A DNA stretch of 64,000 nt from Flaccisagitta enflata (lineage: Eukaryota > Chaetognatha > Sagittoidea > Aphragmophora). Both the position numbers and the translations under genes were made by a program. Below are positions 42,026 to 54,014 of this stretch, piece by piece. The stretch spans positions 37,758,001-37,822,000 of the forward strand of contig OZ231126.1 in the NCBI GenBank assembly GCA_965153355.1, given 5' to 3'. The notes under the pieces were generated by a model. The model saw nothing but the letters and a program-made list of their open reading frames with translations. It did no database searches and was not told the origin of the DNA. Positions within the stretch are counted from its first letter, which is position 1, and every line of letters begins with the position of its first letter.

Positions 42026-42183
42026 CTTATGCGCGTAAATGTGTATGCGTGAAGTGAAGGCATTGCCATCGAATCCGCACGGGAATGTTTGAAAGCGTAC
42101 GTGTTGATTGTGGAAGTGAACGCGTGATGTATACCTGTTTTGGTGTATGCGTGACAAGGTTATTCGCCTCATCGATAACTTTA
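42026..42183 (-). CDS. Possible coding exon, unidentified
   Basis: Acceptor CAACCCCTTAG, donor CATAAG|GTAGTA on the minus strand. 158 bp: two bases plus 52 codons, reading KLSMRRITLSRIHQNRYTSR then FQTFPCGFDGNAF. Its entry phase fits the exit phase of the exon candidate at 42605-42530. An alternative frame (VAQPLSKVIDEANNLVTHTP) is also open, so the frame is uncertain. Confidence 0.25.
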
Positions 42184-42529
42184 CTAAGGGGTTGTGCAAC
42201 ATTATTCAAGTTTGTAATTTGAAATAAAAAGAAGTTTTCCTATTTTCTATATCATTGCTATTGACGTGATATACTATCTACAACAAAAGTATATCGGCAA
42301 GATCATTATCAGGCTGTTAATTCATCAAATGACTTGAAAAACCATAATTTGATCTTTGAGATTCTTTGTATGTATCCTGTGAACAACAATAACGGCCCTA
42401 ATTATCTTCATATGCTCTTTAAGAGATGTTTTTAAAAAGTATGATGCGGTCTTCCCTCACACCTTGAGAGCAGAATTTTTTTTCCATATCAAACAATGCG
42501 TGATTCTTTCTCCTTAGTAGCTTTCTTAC

Positions 42530-42605
42530 CAACCATTTGATCTATAATCGAGTTTGGAATGACCATGGCAATGACAAGGCGATCCTTTGGCATCGCTGTA
42601 GCAAC
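42530..42605 (-). CDS. Probable coding exon, unidentified (KH-like?)
   Basis: Minus strand: acceptor TTTTAG, then VATAMPKDRLVIAMVIPNSI and IDQMV, and donor TTG|GTAAGA. If the donor is not used, the frame continues GKKATKEKESRIV to a stop, making a short terminal exon. The unspliced reading VIPNSIIDQMVGKKATKEKE is faintly like a KH domain (VPN......IGKGG..IK), but the GxxG loop is not intact. Both readings are possible. Confidence 0.35.
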
Positions 42606-43219
42606 CTAAAAGTCGGACAACAACCTTTAACTAACAAAAAATAACACTTGGCCAAGTACCAAAAGCGACAAGAAATAAAATATAATTTTTCAGCCATTTT
42701 CATTTGAAGTAGCATTCTTGTTTCGCCCGTCATTTCTAAACGAATTGAGCAACAAGAACGCGGTTGGTGGCACTAGATCAGAAATTTGATGTAGTTTCAG
42801 AATGTCACCAATTTTTATATGATTTTTATAGTTTTAGCAGAGATATGACCCAAAACGCTCGCCGATATATATATGTTCTAGATAGTACTTAATACTTTTC
42901 CCCCTGTCTTGTTTGTGTTTTGTTGTTCCTTTTTTTGGGGGAAACGGTTAAATTCTTCTTTAAAATGTTCCTCTTCTATTACATCTTTTTCTTCTTTTTC
43001 CTACGTCTTTTTCTTCTCTACCTTTTTTTTTACACTCCTTTTTTTTCTTCATATTCTTCTTGTTTTTCTGTCACGATTTTTGTTCTTCTTGTTTTTACCC
43101 TTTCCTCTTGTTATCCCCTATCACATCCCTATCGTTCTTCTTCCCCCTCCTCCCAAATCCCGTCAGCCATCATCGCCAACGAGAGCGATTCGCCTTTCAG
43201 CCCTTTTGACCTCTGAAAA

Positions 43220-43420
43220 CTAGGAACTCCGCGAGGGGATGAAGATTGGCTGCGGGGGAGCCTCGAGAGTTTCGATGTTGAGAAATGAGAGCATTGGGTT
43301 AGGATTATGAGCGGGTTTGTGGTTGGACTGGTCTCCACTTTTTGGGGCACGAGGCAACGCGTAAACCATCAGAGCGGAAAAAGTGATGGGAAAAAGAAGA
43401 ATTCGAACAATGCCACGCAT
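43220..43420 (-). CDS. Candidate small secreted peptide
   Basis: A 66-codon minus-strand ORF begins MRGIVRILLFPITFSALMVY followed by ALPRAPK. This is a short basic start, a hydrophobic core and a small-residue A-L-P cleavage context, typical of a signal peptide. The mature part is Pro/Asn/Ser-rich (HKPAHNPNPMLSFLNIETL) without cysteines. Single exon or first exon. No family recognised; start context is weak. Confidence 0.3.
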   Translation of the reverse strand: MRGIVRILLFPITFSALMVYALPRAPKSGDQSNHKPAHNPNPMLSFLNIETLEAPPQPIFIPSRSS

Positions 43421-43605
43421 GGGATAAGATCATCTACAGTCCATGTCGATTCATGCCTCGGGCTTTCGCTTGTCACAGATGGTGAAACATGATGGATTTA
43501 AGTTGCGTGATATTCTTTTCGTCTGAAAGTGAAAAGATCAATTTACATGATTTTTATAAAATATCTAAAAACACAAATTCGCCGATCTTGAATTTGCCTT
43601 AGCTA

Positions 43606-43825
43606 ACGGGTCTTACACAAGAAGATTCGGTCCGTCTCCATTTGCCAGAGATCCGATTTGGTTGTTCTGTTCAGTTGCCCCCGCCCAATTGGTCCAATTC
43701 TCATTCATTTAGGACCTAATGTGTACCTATATCTTTACTTCTTATTGTACACCTTACTGTACACTTAACTATACAACTAACTGTACACCTGTGAGAGTGC
43801 ACGTGCATGTGTATCCGGCCTTAAT
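43606..43825 (+). mobile_element. Diverged hairpin element
   Basis: GGTCCGTCTCC near 43630, TTGCCCCCGCCCAATTGGTC, a TGTACACYTNAC mini-array (43745-43785), GTGCACGTGCATGTGTATCC and end GGCCTTAATAA. The hairpin end is not recognisable. Confidence 0.45.
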
Positions 43826-44084
43826 AACCTTTCGGAAATCATTACAGTACCTATCATTTGGCAAAGCATCCGATACTGTGTCTGATCACCGCGCGTCGTT
43901 TTACTTCTAGCTCCCGGCGCTTGCATTGGCGTGTAATCATGGATTCTTCAGTCAAACAAAGACATCAAGCTTTGAGTTGACAAATCGGAGCACCATAACC
44001 ACCGGCGCGCCTTTAACCATGAGAAGGAGGGCGCTTATTAGGGATTATGTGGTGTTCGCTTTCTTCCTTTCCCGCACCCCGCCG

Positions 44085-44225
44085 AGACGGCCGCCATTGC
44101 CGTCATTGCCGCCGTCGCCGCCGTCGCCGCCATTGCCACACAGGCTGTCATTACCGCCATCGCCGCCGCCGCCGCTGCTACCACCGCAACCACCACAGCC
44201 GCCACCTCTGCCGCAGACGCCGCAG
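44085..44225. repeat. (GCC/GTC)n trinucleotide stretch
   Basis: CCGCCGTCGCCGCCATTGCC-type imperfect repeat. Frames read as poly-Pro, poly-Ala or poly-Gly and are not evidence of genes. Confidence 0.85.
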
Positions 44226-44639
44226 TCATACATATTCCCGTTCACCGTTGTTATGGTTACTCCGAGGAATCCATTATAAGGTCATAAAGGTTTCATTCAG
44301 ATTCCTTTCGTCTGCCTCTTCAGACTCGGAATAATCAAGTTTCTGCCTTTCATTCCAAGGATTTTTCCCTTTTCCATCCTTTTCATGTCAGCGGCCATCA
44401 TTCGTTTTGTCATCCAAAATCTCGGTATTGGAAGTGTGCAGTCACAATGTTGCAGCATCTGATATATTCCGATTTTCCGCCAGTCATCATATTGTTGGTT
44501 TGTGAGCTTCCAATCTTTTTTTTGATATGCAAAATGGAGGCGGAAGTGAAAGCAAAAGCGGTGAAAGTAGCTTTAAAATGTAACACTATCTTATCTCTAG
44601 AGAGTGCACGTTTCATATGAAGTATGTAAAAAAAAGTCA

Positions 44640-45895
44640 TCCAAGGATCGCACATGGTCAGCGGTACCCGATGCCCTGCTTGGAGTGATAGCTGGAGAAG
44701 TGGAGTGAGAGCAGGGCAGCGGCCCCAAAGGGCCGATGTCCTGTAGGCAGGCCTGAGCTATACAGCATTTTTGTCAACTATACAATACCAATACAATACT
44801 TCCCAATATTGGGACAATACAATACAATACCAATACAATACAATACCTATCAAAATTGTATACAATACATTATAATCATATACAATACATAACAATACAT
44901 ATTTCTAATTTCAATTATGAATATGTATTTTTAACAATGCAGGATTTTTAAAAAACTTGAAACTTTGCTTGTAATTATTTTTTGCTTTAGTTAAATAGAT
45001 AATGTTTAAGAATATTTTAATTTTTTATAGCCTGATCAAAAAAAAACATTTTTTTCTTTTATTTTTTATAATGTTTTTTTTTCAACCACTGTATTATTTT
45101 TCTGCTATGTTAGTCTATCAGTTCCTCTTTTTGTTTGCCTGTTTGTTTTTCTCTGCATGTCTCTCTCTCTCTCTCTCTCTCTCTTTTTTACCCATAGCTA
45201 CTCACTTTCACGGTCTCAGTTTGTTTTCCCCCTCTTCCTCTTCTTTATTTTTCCCCCCAGCCAAACTGTCTTCCTCCTCCTTTTTTTCATCCCTTACCCA
45301 CTCTCAGTCATATCTACTTAATCCTCTTCTTCCTCTTCCCTTTCATCTCTAATTTTCCATACTGTCTCTATACTCTCTCAAATTCTTGAATGTTTTCCTC
45401 CTCCTCTGCATCTTATTCAGTTTTTCTCTCATATGTTTTACTGTCCCTTGATTTTCTTATCATTTTCTGTAATATTGTATTGTACTGTATTGTATTGGAA
45501 AAAATACAAAATTAGATATATATATTGGGAAAACCCAATACACAAGAATATTGTAAACCCAATACCAATACCCAATACAATCGCTCAGGCCTGCCTGTAG
45601 GACACAGGGGTGAATTTCCATACGTCCTGAGAGGGCATATTTGAGGCCTTTGGAGCAATTTTCCATGATATTCAATGGGGGTTAAGCATTTCGTTCAATT
45701 TCTCATCAATTTGCCATGTTATTCAATGGGAATTTCAAATTTTTTTCATTTTCCATCAATTTTCCATGTTATTGAATGGCAAGTTTGCATTATATGAATT
45801 TCCCATGTTTTTCAATGGGAATTTGAGGCTTGAGAAGCTACGGGGGGGGATGTACAGACGTACGGACGTACGGACGTATGGAAATTCACCCCAAA
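44640..45895 (+). repeat. Family F copy 1, split by a hAT-like element
   Basis: GGTCAGCGGTACCCGATGCC, stem TGCCCTGCT...AGCAGGGCA, GCGGCCCCAAAGGGCCGATG, then TCCTGTAGG; after the insertion ACACAGGGGTGAATTTCC, three TTTTCCATGTTATTCAATGG units, an ACGTACGG array, and an inverted GGAAATTCACCCC end. Confidence 0.7.
44748..45593. mobile_element. Non-autonomous hAT-like transposon with CAATA-rich ends
   Basis: TIRs CAGGCCTGAGC (44748-44758) and GCTCAGGCCTG (45583-45593), perfect. 8-bp target duplication CCTGTAGG at 44740-44747 and 45594-45601, perfect. Both subterminal regions are arrays of AATACAATACC/GTATTGTATTG pentamers, in inverted orientation. A short (CT)n run is at 45158-45185. No transposase. 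Confidence 0.92.
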
Positions 45896-45899
45896 AAGT

Positions 45900-46990
45900 A
45901 AAAATGTTTATTTGAAGAAAATTCTTTGATAGAAATTGTCTCTCAAAAATTATAGCTGTCTCTACTCATTACAACCACTACAAGCAGCTATGAGGAGTGT
46001 CTCCTTTTTGCCCTCGATCCAGGGCAAGATGATTGACCCAACTGATGGAGGGGCCATTCAACCAATGGTTGGAATATTGATGAATGGATCATTGAACTCA
46101 TGCACAGACCCATTTTGGTATAAATGCATGAACGTATCTTACAAACAAAAAAATTCAACAAAGAATAGGTTGGTGGATTATCAAGAAGTCGAAACAGGGG
46201 GACGGGTATCGCTAACTATTAGCAGCCCATTTGTCGCTATCCACGTAAACTCCATTGTCCCGCAATGGCTGGGGCTTCTTGCAATTGCGGAATGTCGGTC
46301 TCTCCACTCTCTTCATAATGATTCATTTATTCATCTCTCTCCCATCTCAAAGACGAAAAGTTATTCCTCGTTCTTGGCTATTAAGAAACTTATTCTCTCC
46401 TAGTTAGTCGCTTTTTTTTTCTTCTGAGGTGTGTTTTTTCACCTGTTGTTCTCATTGTAGGTAATCTTAAAGACAACTCATCCCATTTCTATCAGTTTGC
46501 CTGTTTGGCTATATTACTGTTTACCTGACAGACCAATGATTATAAGTGAGGTGATAAAGATTTACTGTTTGCTTCAAGTGTCAGATACATGGCTCAATGA
46601 CTTCTGCTGACAAGAGACTGACTTGGAATTTACAATTTTTAAGTCGGAAACAATTTACAAATGTCATCATCTTACTGGGTCGACTGCTACTGCATGACCA
46701 AAATCCTACGATTGGCTGTAAAGCACGTTAAGTTACGCTATTTGTTGCGTTCTTTTTTATGGGGCACGGTTAAGTGAACGATGGGGGGGGGGGATGGAAA
46801 GTTGACTGAAAAAAAAAACGCACGAGACTTATGTTTTGTGCTTTTAATAGTTTAGGAGAGTAGGACGTCACTTGAAACGACTATCTTTCTCTGAGCTTTT
46901 TTTCCTCCCTGCATTCAGAAAAGGTAATTACGTGTCTCCAAGCCATTGACCAAAGAATAAGGCGACCGGTGAGCAAAATTTGGAAAGGAT
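45900..46990. other. No gene recognised
   Basis: A 155-codon plus-strand frame at 45936-46403 has ordinary composition but no recognisable domain, and contains GACGGGTATCGCTAAC, similar to the family F end. Treated as unsupported. Confidence 0.35.
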
Positions 46991-47009
46991 GTGAATGGGA
47001 AGGAGAAAG

Positions 47010-47260
<251 letters not shown>

Positions 47261-47377
47261 GACACTGATAGTCAGAAAATGAGACGAATAGGAAGGAAAG
47301 AAGAGATTTGCGCGACAGAGCAATGATAATGCGATCTCTAGACAAAAAGACTATTGAAGAAGGCGTTCAACCACTGT

Positions 47378-47379
<2 letters not shown>

Positions 47380-47473
<94 letters not shown>

Positions 47474-47572
47474 TTCCACTCAATCATCACAGACAGACCG
47501 ACAGACGGACGGACCAACGAGCCGACGGATAGCCTAGCCTCTTATAGAGTCGCGAATCCGAGGACTAAAAAG
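47380..47572 (-). mobile_element. Hairpin element, subfamily D copy 3, (CA)n core
   Basis: (CA)n at 47380-47471, TTTTCCACTCAATCATCA as in D copy 1, GACGGACGGACC array, TATAGAGTCGCGAATCCGAG-GACT decayed hairpin, TAAAAAG. The distal end is not recognisable beyond the CA run. Confidence 0.65.
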
Positions 47573-47620
47573 ATACACGCTTATACACGATGAAGGGTAA
47601 AAGAGAAAAAGAGATGAAAA

Positions 47621-47900
47621 CACGGCCAAGTTGGCCAGCGATGCGTCCTCTTTGAATGAATGTTTTTTAATGAATGGATGTTTTTTTATGAATGAATGTT
47701 TTTTCATGTCATTTATGAATGAATAAATGATTTAATGAATGAATTGTTAAATGTATACTACTTTTACTGGTTATGATCACTTTTCTGTTGAAAAAATGCA
47801 TGATTTTGATGTTCTTAATGATTGCGTTACCGAACAACTGACCAACCGACCAACCAACGGCCACAACCTATCATAGCGATGCGAGGACGCATCTAAAAAA
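47621..47900 (-). mobile_element. Hairpin element, subfamily E, (GAAT)n core
   Basis: End CACGGCCAAGTTGGCCAGC, distal arm GATGCGTCCTC (47640-47650), TGAATGAATG-type core, CCGACCAACCAACGG array, hairpin GATGCGAGGACGCATC (47878-47893), TAAAAAA. Hairpin arm GAGGACGCATC is the exact 11-bp complement of the distal arm. Confidence 0.8.
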
Positions 47901-48204
47901 GAATGAAAGGGAAGGAATGAAGAAAAGGAAGGGTTTCTAAGGTAGGCGAGGTTTAATCGTCCAGAAAACATTTCTTGGCTGCAGTCCGGGAAGGAAAGGA
48001 AGGAATTCTGGGAGCCTACTTTCGACCAAATGCGGATTCTTATGACACGATCCCTCGCAATTCAGACTCGATATGAAGACATTCATTTCCCCTTTGCCTT
48101 GACGGTGCTTTAATCTATATGGGGCGAGAAAAGGAGGATGTGGAAAGCGGGGGTAGGGGGGGGGGGTAGGGGCAACTGATATGGTGTAGGTTACGCTCAA
48201 GAAA

Positions 48205-48437
48205 AAGGATTCTGGCAGCTACGTTGGTGTCAATTATTTGTTCCGGATCTTCGGAGTTTTGACCAGAGCGAGTGCTATAAACAGTAACTGTAAATGTCGA
48301 AAGACTCCTAGATGTCCGAAATAATCCACGAATTATCCCCAGGGCATAAACTTGAAGATGACCGAAACATGAGTATGGAGGATTCTCTCCTTCTGCTGAG
48401 AGTCTCAGCCTGAGACTTCCTGTTCGTGTTTGGGCAC
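48205..48437 (-). CDS. Possible coding exon, unidentified
   Basis: A minus-strand frame is open for ~77 codons without an ATG: TGSLRLRLSAEGENPPYSCF, GHLQVYALGIIRGLFRTSRS, FTVTVYSTRSGQNSEDPEQI, IDTNVAARILFLE. Composition is protein-like and non-repetitive. A possible acceptor is GAACAG near 48425 and a weak donor is GAGC|GTAACC. No family recognised. Confidence 0.25.
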
Positions 48438-48439
48438 GT

Positions 48440-49090
48440 TATTTACTTATTACCCTTACCAAAGAGAAAGTTTAGCGAAAAAAGTTGACTTTGTCTCTGA
48501 CAATTTATGAAGGACCAACATTTATGTCGGTAAAAGGATGATTTTTATCATATTCAGCTATTTATTCAAAAAATAAAAAAAAACACACCAGAGTGTGTCA
48601 TACGATCTTTAATTTTCAATTAACCATGTGCGATCCTTCGGCGACTGGTCATGCACTTGACAGTGACTAGACCGTATAATCTTGCAATCCGGAGTAAACA
48701 CCATTGAAAGCTTGCAAGGCTTTCATCCTTCCTAAATTGGAGAACTCTGGCCTCATTTTCTGAGGGCAATGTTGTTTAAACTTTCATAACGAATATTCGC
48801 AAAAAAATCGTACAGGTAGAAACGCAAGATTTTTCCGTGTGATTCGTTTTCATGAAGCGGGTTTTGATAAAACAGTTTTCTTTAGGCTTTAGGGATACTG
48901 TGCCTTTGTGGCCGTGCTCCCTCTTTATACTCATATGCTGGCCATCCTCTTTCGTTTGTCTTGGTTCGTTGTTTTCTTTTGTCTTCTTTGCTTGTATTTT
49001 TTTCCTTTTTTACTTGTCTTATCTTTTTCTCATCATTCTCATTTCGATTTTGCTTTCCGTCTCTCTTTCCTTTCCCTCTCCTATCATTTT
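48440..49090. other. No gene recognised
   Basis: Unique, moderately AT-rich sequence turning into a pyrimidine-rich tract from 48950. The long frames at 48852 and beyond are produced by that tract and the microsatellites that follow. Confidence 0.4.
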
Positions 49091-49098
49091 CATTTCCG

Positions 49099-49492
<394 letters not shown>

Positions 49493-49649
49493 CACTCGAA
49501 TACTGCCCATGTCATATTTCCACAGAACCCACACATAATGATATGGGCACAGGTATATACCATGGCCTTTCTTCTTTCCTTCATTATTATTACCATCGAT
49601 GGTCTTTGCGTGTTCCTCCTCTTCCTCTTCTCGCAACGACGCCGTTTTG

Positions 49650-49787
<138 letters not shown>

Positions 49788-49901
49788 AATCTCCATATCT
49801 CTCCATCTCTCTCTTTCCATCTGTCCTTCCTCCCCCTCCTCCATCTTTTTTGTTACCTTCTTCATCGTTGTCTCCTCGCTCATGGCTGCCATTTCTCTCT
49901 A

Positions 49902-49904
<3 letters not shown>

Positions 49905-49981
<77 letters not shown>
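49905..49981. repeat. (CT)n microsatellite
   Basis: Second long CT run, 120 bp after the previous one. Confidence 0.96.
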
Positions 49982-49984
<3 letters not shown>

Positions 49985-50139
49985 CCGTTTTGCCACCTGT
50001 TGGCTTGTTCTTTTCGACTTTTTTTTTCTTTATATTCGCGCTCGCAACAGCTTTCAATCGTTCATTCACTTTTTCTGTATAAACCGCTGTCTCTCTGTTT
50101 TGCTGTCTTCCTGTTTCCGCACTTCGTCTAGACTTTCAT

Positions 50140-50560
50140 TTTTGGGTAGCGGCCCCAAAGGGCAAAGCGGACGAAGTCCTGTAGAACACTTTTGTTTGTG
50201 TGTCTGTTTGTCCGTTTGTCCCCCCCTGACCCCTCAGCCCTGACATTACCCTCTCTGGCCTGAAATCTGCCCTCTCAGGCCTAAAATCAGTCCTCTTAGT
50301 TCCTAAATTTTCCCTCTCAGATTCAAGGCCTAAGAGGGCAGATTTCAGGCCTGAGAGGGTAGATTTCATGCCTGAGAGGGCAGATTTCAGGGATGAGAGG
50401 GCCTGAGGGGGGCGCATGGACAGACGGACGCACGAACAAAAGTCCCCCTGTGTTCTACAGGACTTCAGTCCTTTTGGGGCTACTGCCCTGCTTCCCGCAT
50501 TCTGATTCACAACCAAGGAAAGCAGGGCAACGGGTATCGCTGACCGCATATTGCCTTTCT
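50140..50560. repeat. Family F copy 2 (inverted-end element)
   Basis: Left: GCGGCCCCAAAGGGC, GTCCTGTAGAACACTTTTG, GTCTGTTTGTCCGTTTGTCC. Centre: CTCAGGCCTGAAATCTGCC units that switch strand to GAGGGCAGATTTCAGGCC. Right: inverted CAAAAGTCCCCCTGTGTTCT ACAGGACT, then stem CTGCCCTGCTT...AAGCAGGGCA and CGGGTATCGCTGACC. Confidence 0.75.
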
Positions 50561-50744
50561 CTCTCTCTCTCTCTCTCTCTTCTTTTCTCGTCGTAAGTTA
50601 ACACATTATTTTGAACGCGAAAAAGGGAGAGAATACAGCGTTAACGAATCAATCAGTGCGACTTTAGTCCGTCTCCTGTTTCTTTCTGTATTTTTCTTCT
50701 GATTTTCTTTTCCCGCTTTCTACGAATGGTGGCTTTTTTTGTGT

Positions 50745-51145
50745 AGCGGCTTCAAAATCAAAGGCTGATATCCTGTCCACAGGGCTGAATTTTCAGACAT
50801 ATGCATATTTAATCCCTGCCCTGCCTGAGGCCTCTCAAGCCCCATTCCAGCCCCCTTGAATCCGGCCTCTCGGGCTTTAATTCTCCGACATCTCAAATTT
50901 TCCCTCTTAGGCCTGGTGTTACATCAGCTCTCTAAGGCCTCAAATATGTCCTCTCAAGTCTTAAATGTCCCACTCAAACCACATAGATCTAACCCCAGGC
51001 CTCATCTTACCAACCTAAAGCATGATAAACAGATAGATGTATAGAAATTCACCCCTGTGTTTTATTGGCGCCTTGAGGCCGATGCCAAAATGTTACATTG
51101 CATTACTTTGAGCAGAGTAACGAGTACCGCTGACCAAAGGCGTTC
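50745..51145 (-). repeat. Family F copy 3
   Basis: ATCCTGTCCACAGGGCTGAA, GGCCTCTCAAGCCCCATTCC-type units, an AGATAGATGTATAG array, AATTCACCCCTGTGTTTTAT, GAGTAACGAGTACCGCTGACC. Confidence 0.65.
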
Positions 51146-51372
51146 TTCCTCTTTCTTTACACTGCTTTCAGTGTCGGCATGTATGTAGTGCCGATTGCCT
51201 CCGTGCTCCATGAAGTCAATTATCAATTAGGCATGCATGTTGAAAATGGGCTTTCTTTTTGGACAATATCAATACTCACTCATGAGTACCCAACGCCTAA
51301 CTTATCAAAAGAATAACCATGGCGGATTTTTAAAACCTTTCTTTTGAACCATAACGCGATATAACGTAAGAA

Positions 51373-51566
51373 CTAGGCCAACACCTATAAGTCGCGTGCG
51401 AGACTTACAGAATGACCTAGTATGACTTAGAATGACTTGATATACTCTAAAATGACTTAAGATGACATAAGGGAATAAAATTGATAAAAAAAGTAAAGTG
51501 TGACGGACCGACCAACGGACGGACGGACAAAGTGGAGTGAAGAGTCGCGTGCACGCGACTAAAAAT
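51373..51566 (-). mobile_element. Hairpin element, subfamily C copy
   Basis: End TAGGCCAACACCTATAAG, distal arm GTCGCGTGC (51391-51399), AAAATGACTTAAGATGAC core array, AAGTAAAGTGTGACGG, GACCAACGGACGGACGG, hairpin GTCGCGTGCACGCGAC (51544-51559), TAAAAA. Confidence 0.85.
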
Positions 51567-51569
51567 GGA

Positions 51570-52690
51570 TTAAAATTGGTGATGCCTGTGTAGCTTTATT
51601 CGTTTAGAAATGGCATAGGTTTGAAGAAAAATATCATCGATTGGAAAAAGGGCAAATATTGTCTTTTTTTTATTAGCAATTTCTTGTCTCAATGTTTTTC
51701 TTAATAATTCAATTAAGAATTGTCAAAGCTACTTGATATCCATGAGCAAATCAAAGAGCTTCGAATTGTCTTCAAAATGGCGCCAAGAACGAATTTTTTA
51801 CTCAATGCGTTTAGTGTCTATGTTAAAACAAACAAAAAATATGCAAATCCTATAGTGAATTCTCAAATTCCAGACAACCTATCTTCATCCTGATGCCATT
51901 TCTAAATGAAAAAAGCTAGGACAACCAGCGCCGTCTAATTTGAAAGATCTTTCGCAGAGATTCAAAATGGTCACCGATTTTTTATACTTTTTCTCAATTT
52001 AAGGTAAATAGAACTAGTTTTCCAAAATCCGCCATTTTTTATGTCCCCAAGGTTAGGGTCCTTGGAGCTGTTTCATCTGGACTCACCACAACTTAGAGAC
52101 AATCCCGCCGAGAATTATCATAGAATCTCAGAAAAAAACATGTCACATTTCAGATAGCACCACCCCTTTCTTTCTAAGATTGAGATATGCTGACAACAAG
52201 AATGCACTTGATGAATATATATATAAATAATAAATATGGCGAGACAAAGGTGACCATATCCATCTAGGCATTTCTTTTATGGTCCTCACATATTAATCCA
52301 AACTAGAAACTGAGCCACTACGCTCGTTCTCCAAATTTCCGTCTTGCTATAACTGTCTCTCGCTAGCGTGTTTTCTTATCTACCCGCTGTGTTATGCCGC
52401 TGCCCTTCTATCCTCGTCCTATTTTCCTCCTGTGGTTCTTTCCGGTCTCCCAATCTTTCATCCGTCTTACTTCCGTCTATCTTTTCCCCATTTTTCTACG
52501 ACCCTTTCTTCGCCTTTCTTCCTCCGGGGCTACCTTCCCTTTTCCATCTGTCTACGTTTTGCGCTCTGCCTCTTGAGTCTCCGTTTTTCGCACTCTAATT
52601 TATCTGTCTCTTTCTTTCTCTGTCTTTCTATCATTCAGTTTCTCTCTTTCTCTTCCTCACTGTCTACAGAAGTGATCAATGCTTTTCTGT
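51570..52690. other. No gene recognised
   Basis: AT-rich unique sequence, then a pyrimidine-rich stretch (52360-52690) with overlapping open frames in all three phases and no family signal. Confidence 0.4.
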
Positions 52691-52694
52691 ATCT

Positions 52695-52698
<4 letters not shown>

Positions 52699-52734
<36 letters not shown>
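52699..52734. repeat. (CT)n microsatellite
   Basis: Short CT run directly 5' of the LINE remnant. Confidence 0.9.
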
Positions 52735-52738
<4 letters not shown>

Positions 52739-52767
52739 TGTAACTGAAAAAAGAAAATGAAAAAATT

Positions 52768-52980
52768 GTAAAATACAGTGGCCTACGAGTAGAATTAGCA
52801 AAAATGTGGAATAGTGACTGTATTGTTATCCTGGTGGTTGTGGGGAGCCTTGGTGCTGTATCCCACAAACTTGGGAACAACCTCAGGATGATACCCGCTG
52901 AATTGTGTGCAACAATGTGCCTGAAAATAACTTTATTGGGAAGTGAGAAGATCATGAGATCAGTCTTATCACGAAAATGA
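52768..52980 (+). pseudogene. LINE retrotransposon ORF2 C-terminal remnant
   Basis: A frame ending in TGA at 52980 reads YSGLRVELAKMWN, CIVILVVVGSLGAVSHKLG and then LCATMCLKITLLGSEKIMRS, VLSRK. This matches the region after the reverse-transcriptase domain of many metazoan LINEs (..DL.iEi.kMWn....VIPvVvGaLGt.sk.l.......LQK..LLGta.IlRkVL). Only this tail is present, a typical 5'-truncated copy. Short TAATGA-like sequence follows without a clear poly(A). The match is by memory of the motif, not a search. Confidence 0.7.
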
Positions 52981-53273
52981 TTTGTACCTGGATATGTCAT
53001 TACGGCGAGGAAGAATGAATACCTAACGATGAAAGCTCTCTGTATGGACTGGTGTTGCCATTACTGCCCAATTTGTTTGTTCAAAGTTGGCCTTTGTTGG
53101 ATTACATATGAAGTGGACTACTTGAAATAAATACATTACCAAAAACAACATCAAAAATAACAACAAAGAAAGAAACATTCTGAAATGCCCCTAAGATTAG
53201 GTCAATCCTTGGCTATCAGTCTCATACTACCAAGACAGTCTAAGACAGTTTGTTCTTGTGCAAGTAAATGTAT

Positions 53274-53276
<3 letters not shown>

Positions 53277-53310
<34 letters not shown>
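53277..53310. repeat. (CT)n microsatellite
   Basis: Short CT run. Confidence 0.9.
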
Positions 53311-53314
<4 letters not shown>

Positions 53315-53463
53315 ATGCTCAAAAATACCACATAAAAGCATAAGACCAATGGACCAATGGACCAATAGAGTCGGGGGCCATGCGGCTGAAAATTTAGTGT
53401 GCACTCCGTCAACTTTGCATCTGCCCATCCATCCCTCGCTCGCGCTCATCACAGCTGGAGGAT

Positions 53464-53698
53464 TTTAGTCGCGTGCTACGCGATTCTACACCCCGCTTTG
53501 TCGGTCCGTCGGTCCGTCGGTCCGTCCGTCCGTCCGTCCGTCCATCGGTCAATTGGTCCGTCTGTCCGTCAAACTTTACTTTGTCGGCGTTAATGGGGTT
53601 TTTGGCCTTACTGCTCCTACCCAAATGCTCCACGGACCTCAATTATGGGCCCTGCCCACCCGCACGCGACTGGGGTAGCCGTGTATCCGGCCTTGTTT
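53464..53698 (+). mobile_element. Hairpin element, subfamily A copy
   Basis: Hairpin GTCGCGTGCTACGCGAT, TCTACACCCCGCTTTGTC, long (GGTCCGTC)n array (53507-53570), AAACTTTACTTTG, CCTTACTGCTCCTACCC, distal arm GCACGCGAC, TGGGGTAGCCGTGTATCC, GGCCTTGTTTTT. The most complete A copy with a three-base GCT loop. Confidence 0.88.
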
Positions 53699-54014
53699 TT
53701 TTGTATCTGTTGTTTTTGTGGTTGTTGTGGTGGTGCGCGACGTATGACCAACGATGCTAAAAATAGTGACTTCATAGTGTTCTTCCATTCAACCACTATT
53801 TGTCTCAAGTTCGGATGCCAAAAATAACTTTAATCGTTTCACCTTTATTTCCTCTTTTTTCTTCTTCTTCTTCTTTTTCTTTACTTTTCTCTCTCTCTCA
53901 CTCTCTCTTTCCCTTTTCTTTTCGTTCCTTCCCATTTTTTTTTTTTTTGCTTTTGGGTATCTGCTCTGTATCTTTTCTTTTTTTCCGTTTTACTGTCCTT
54001 TTGCCCCCCCCCCC

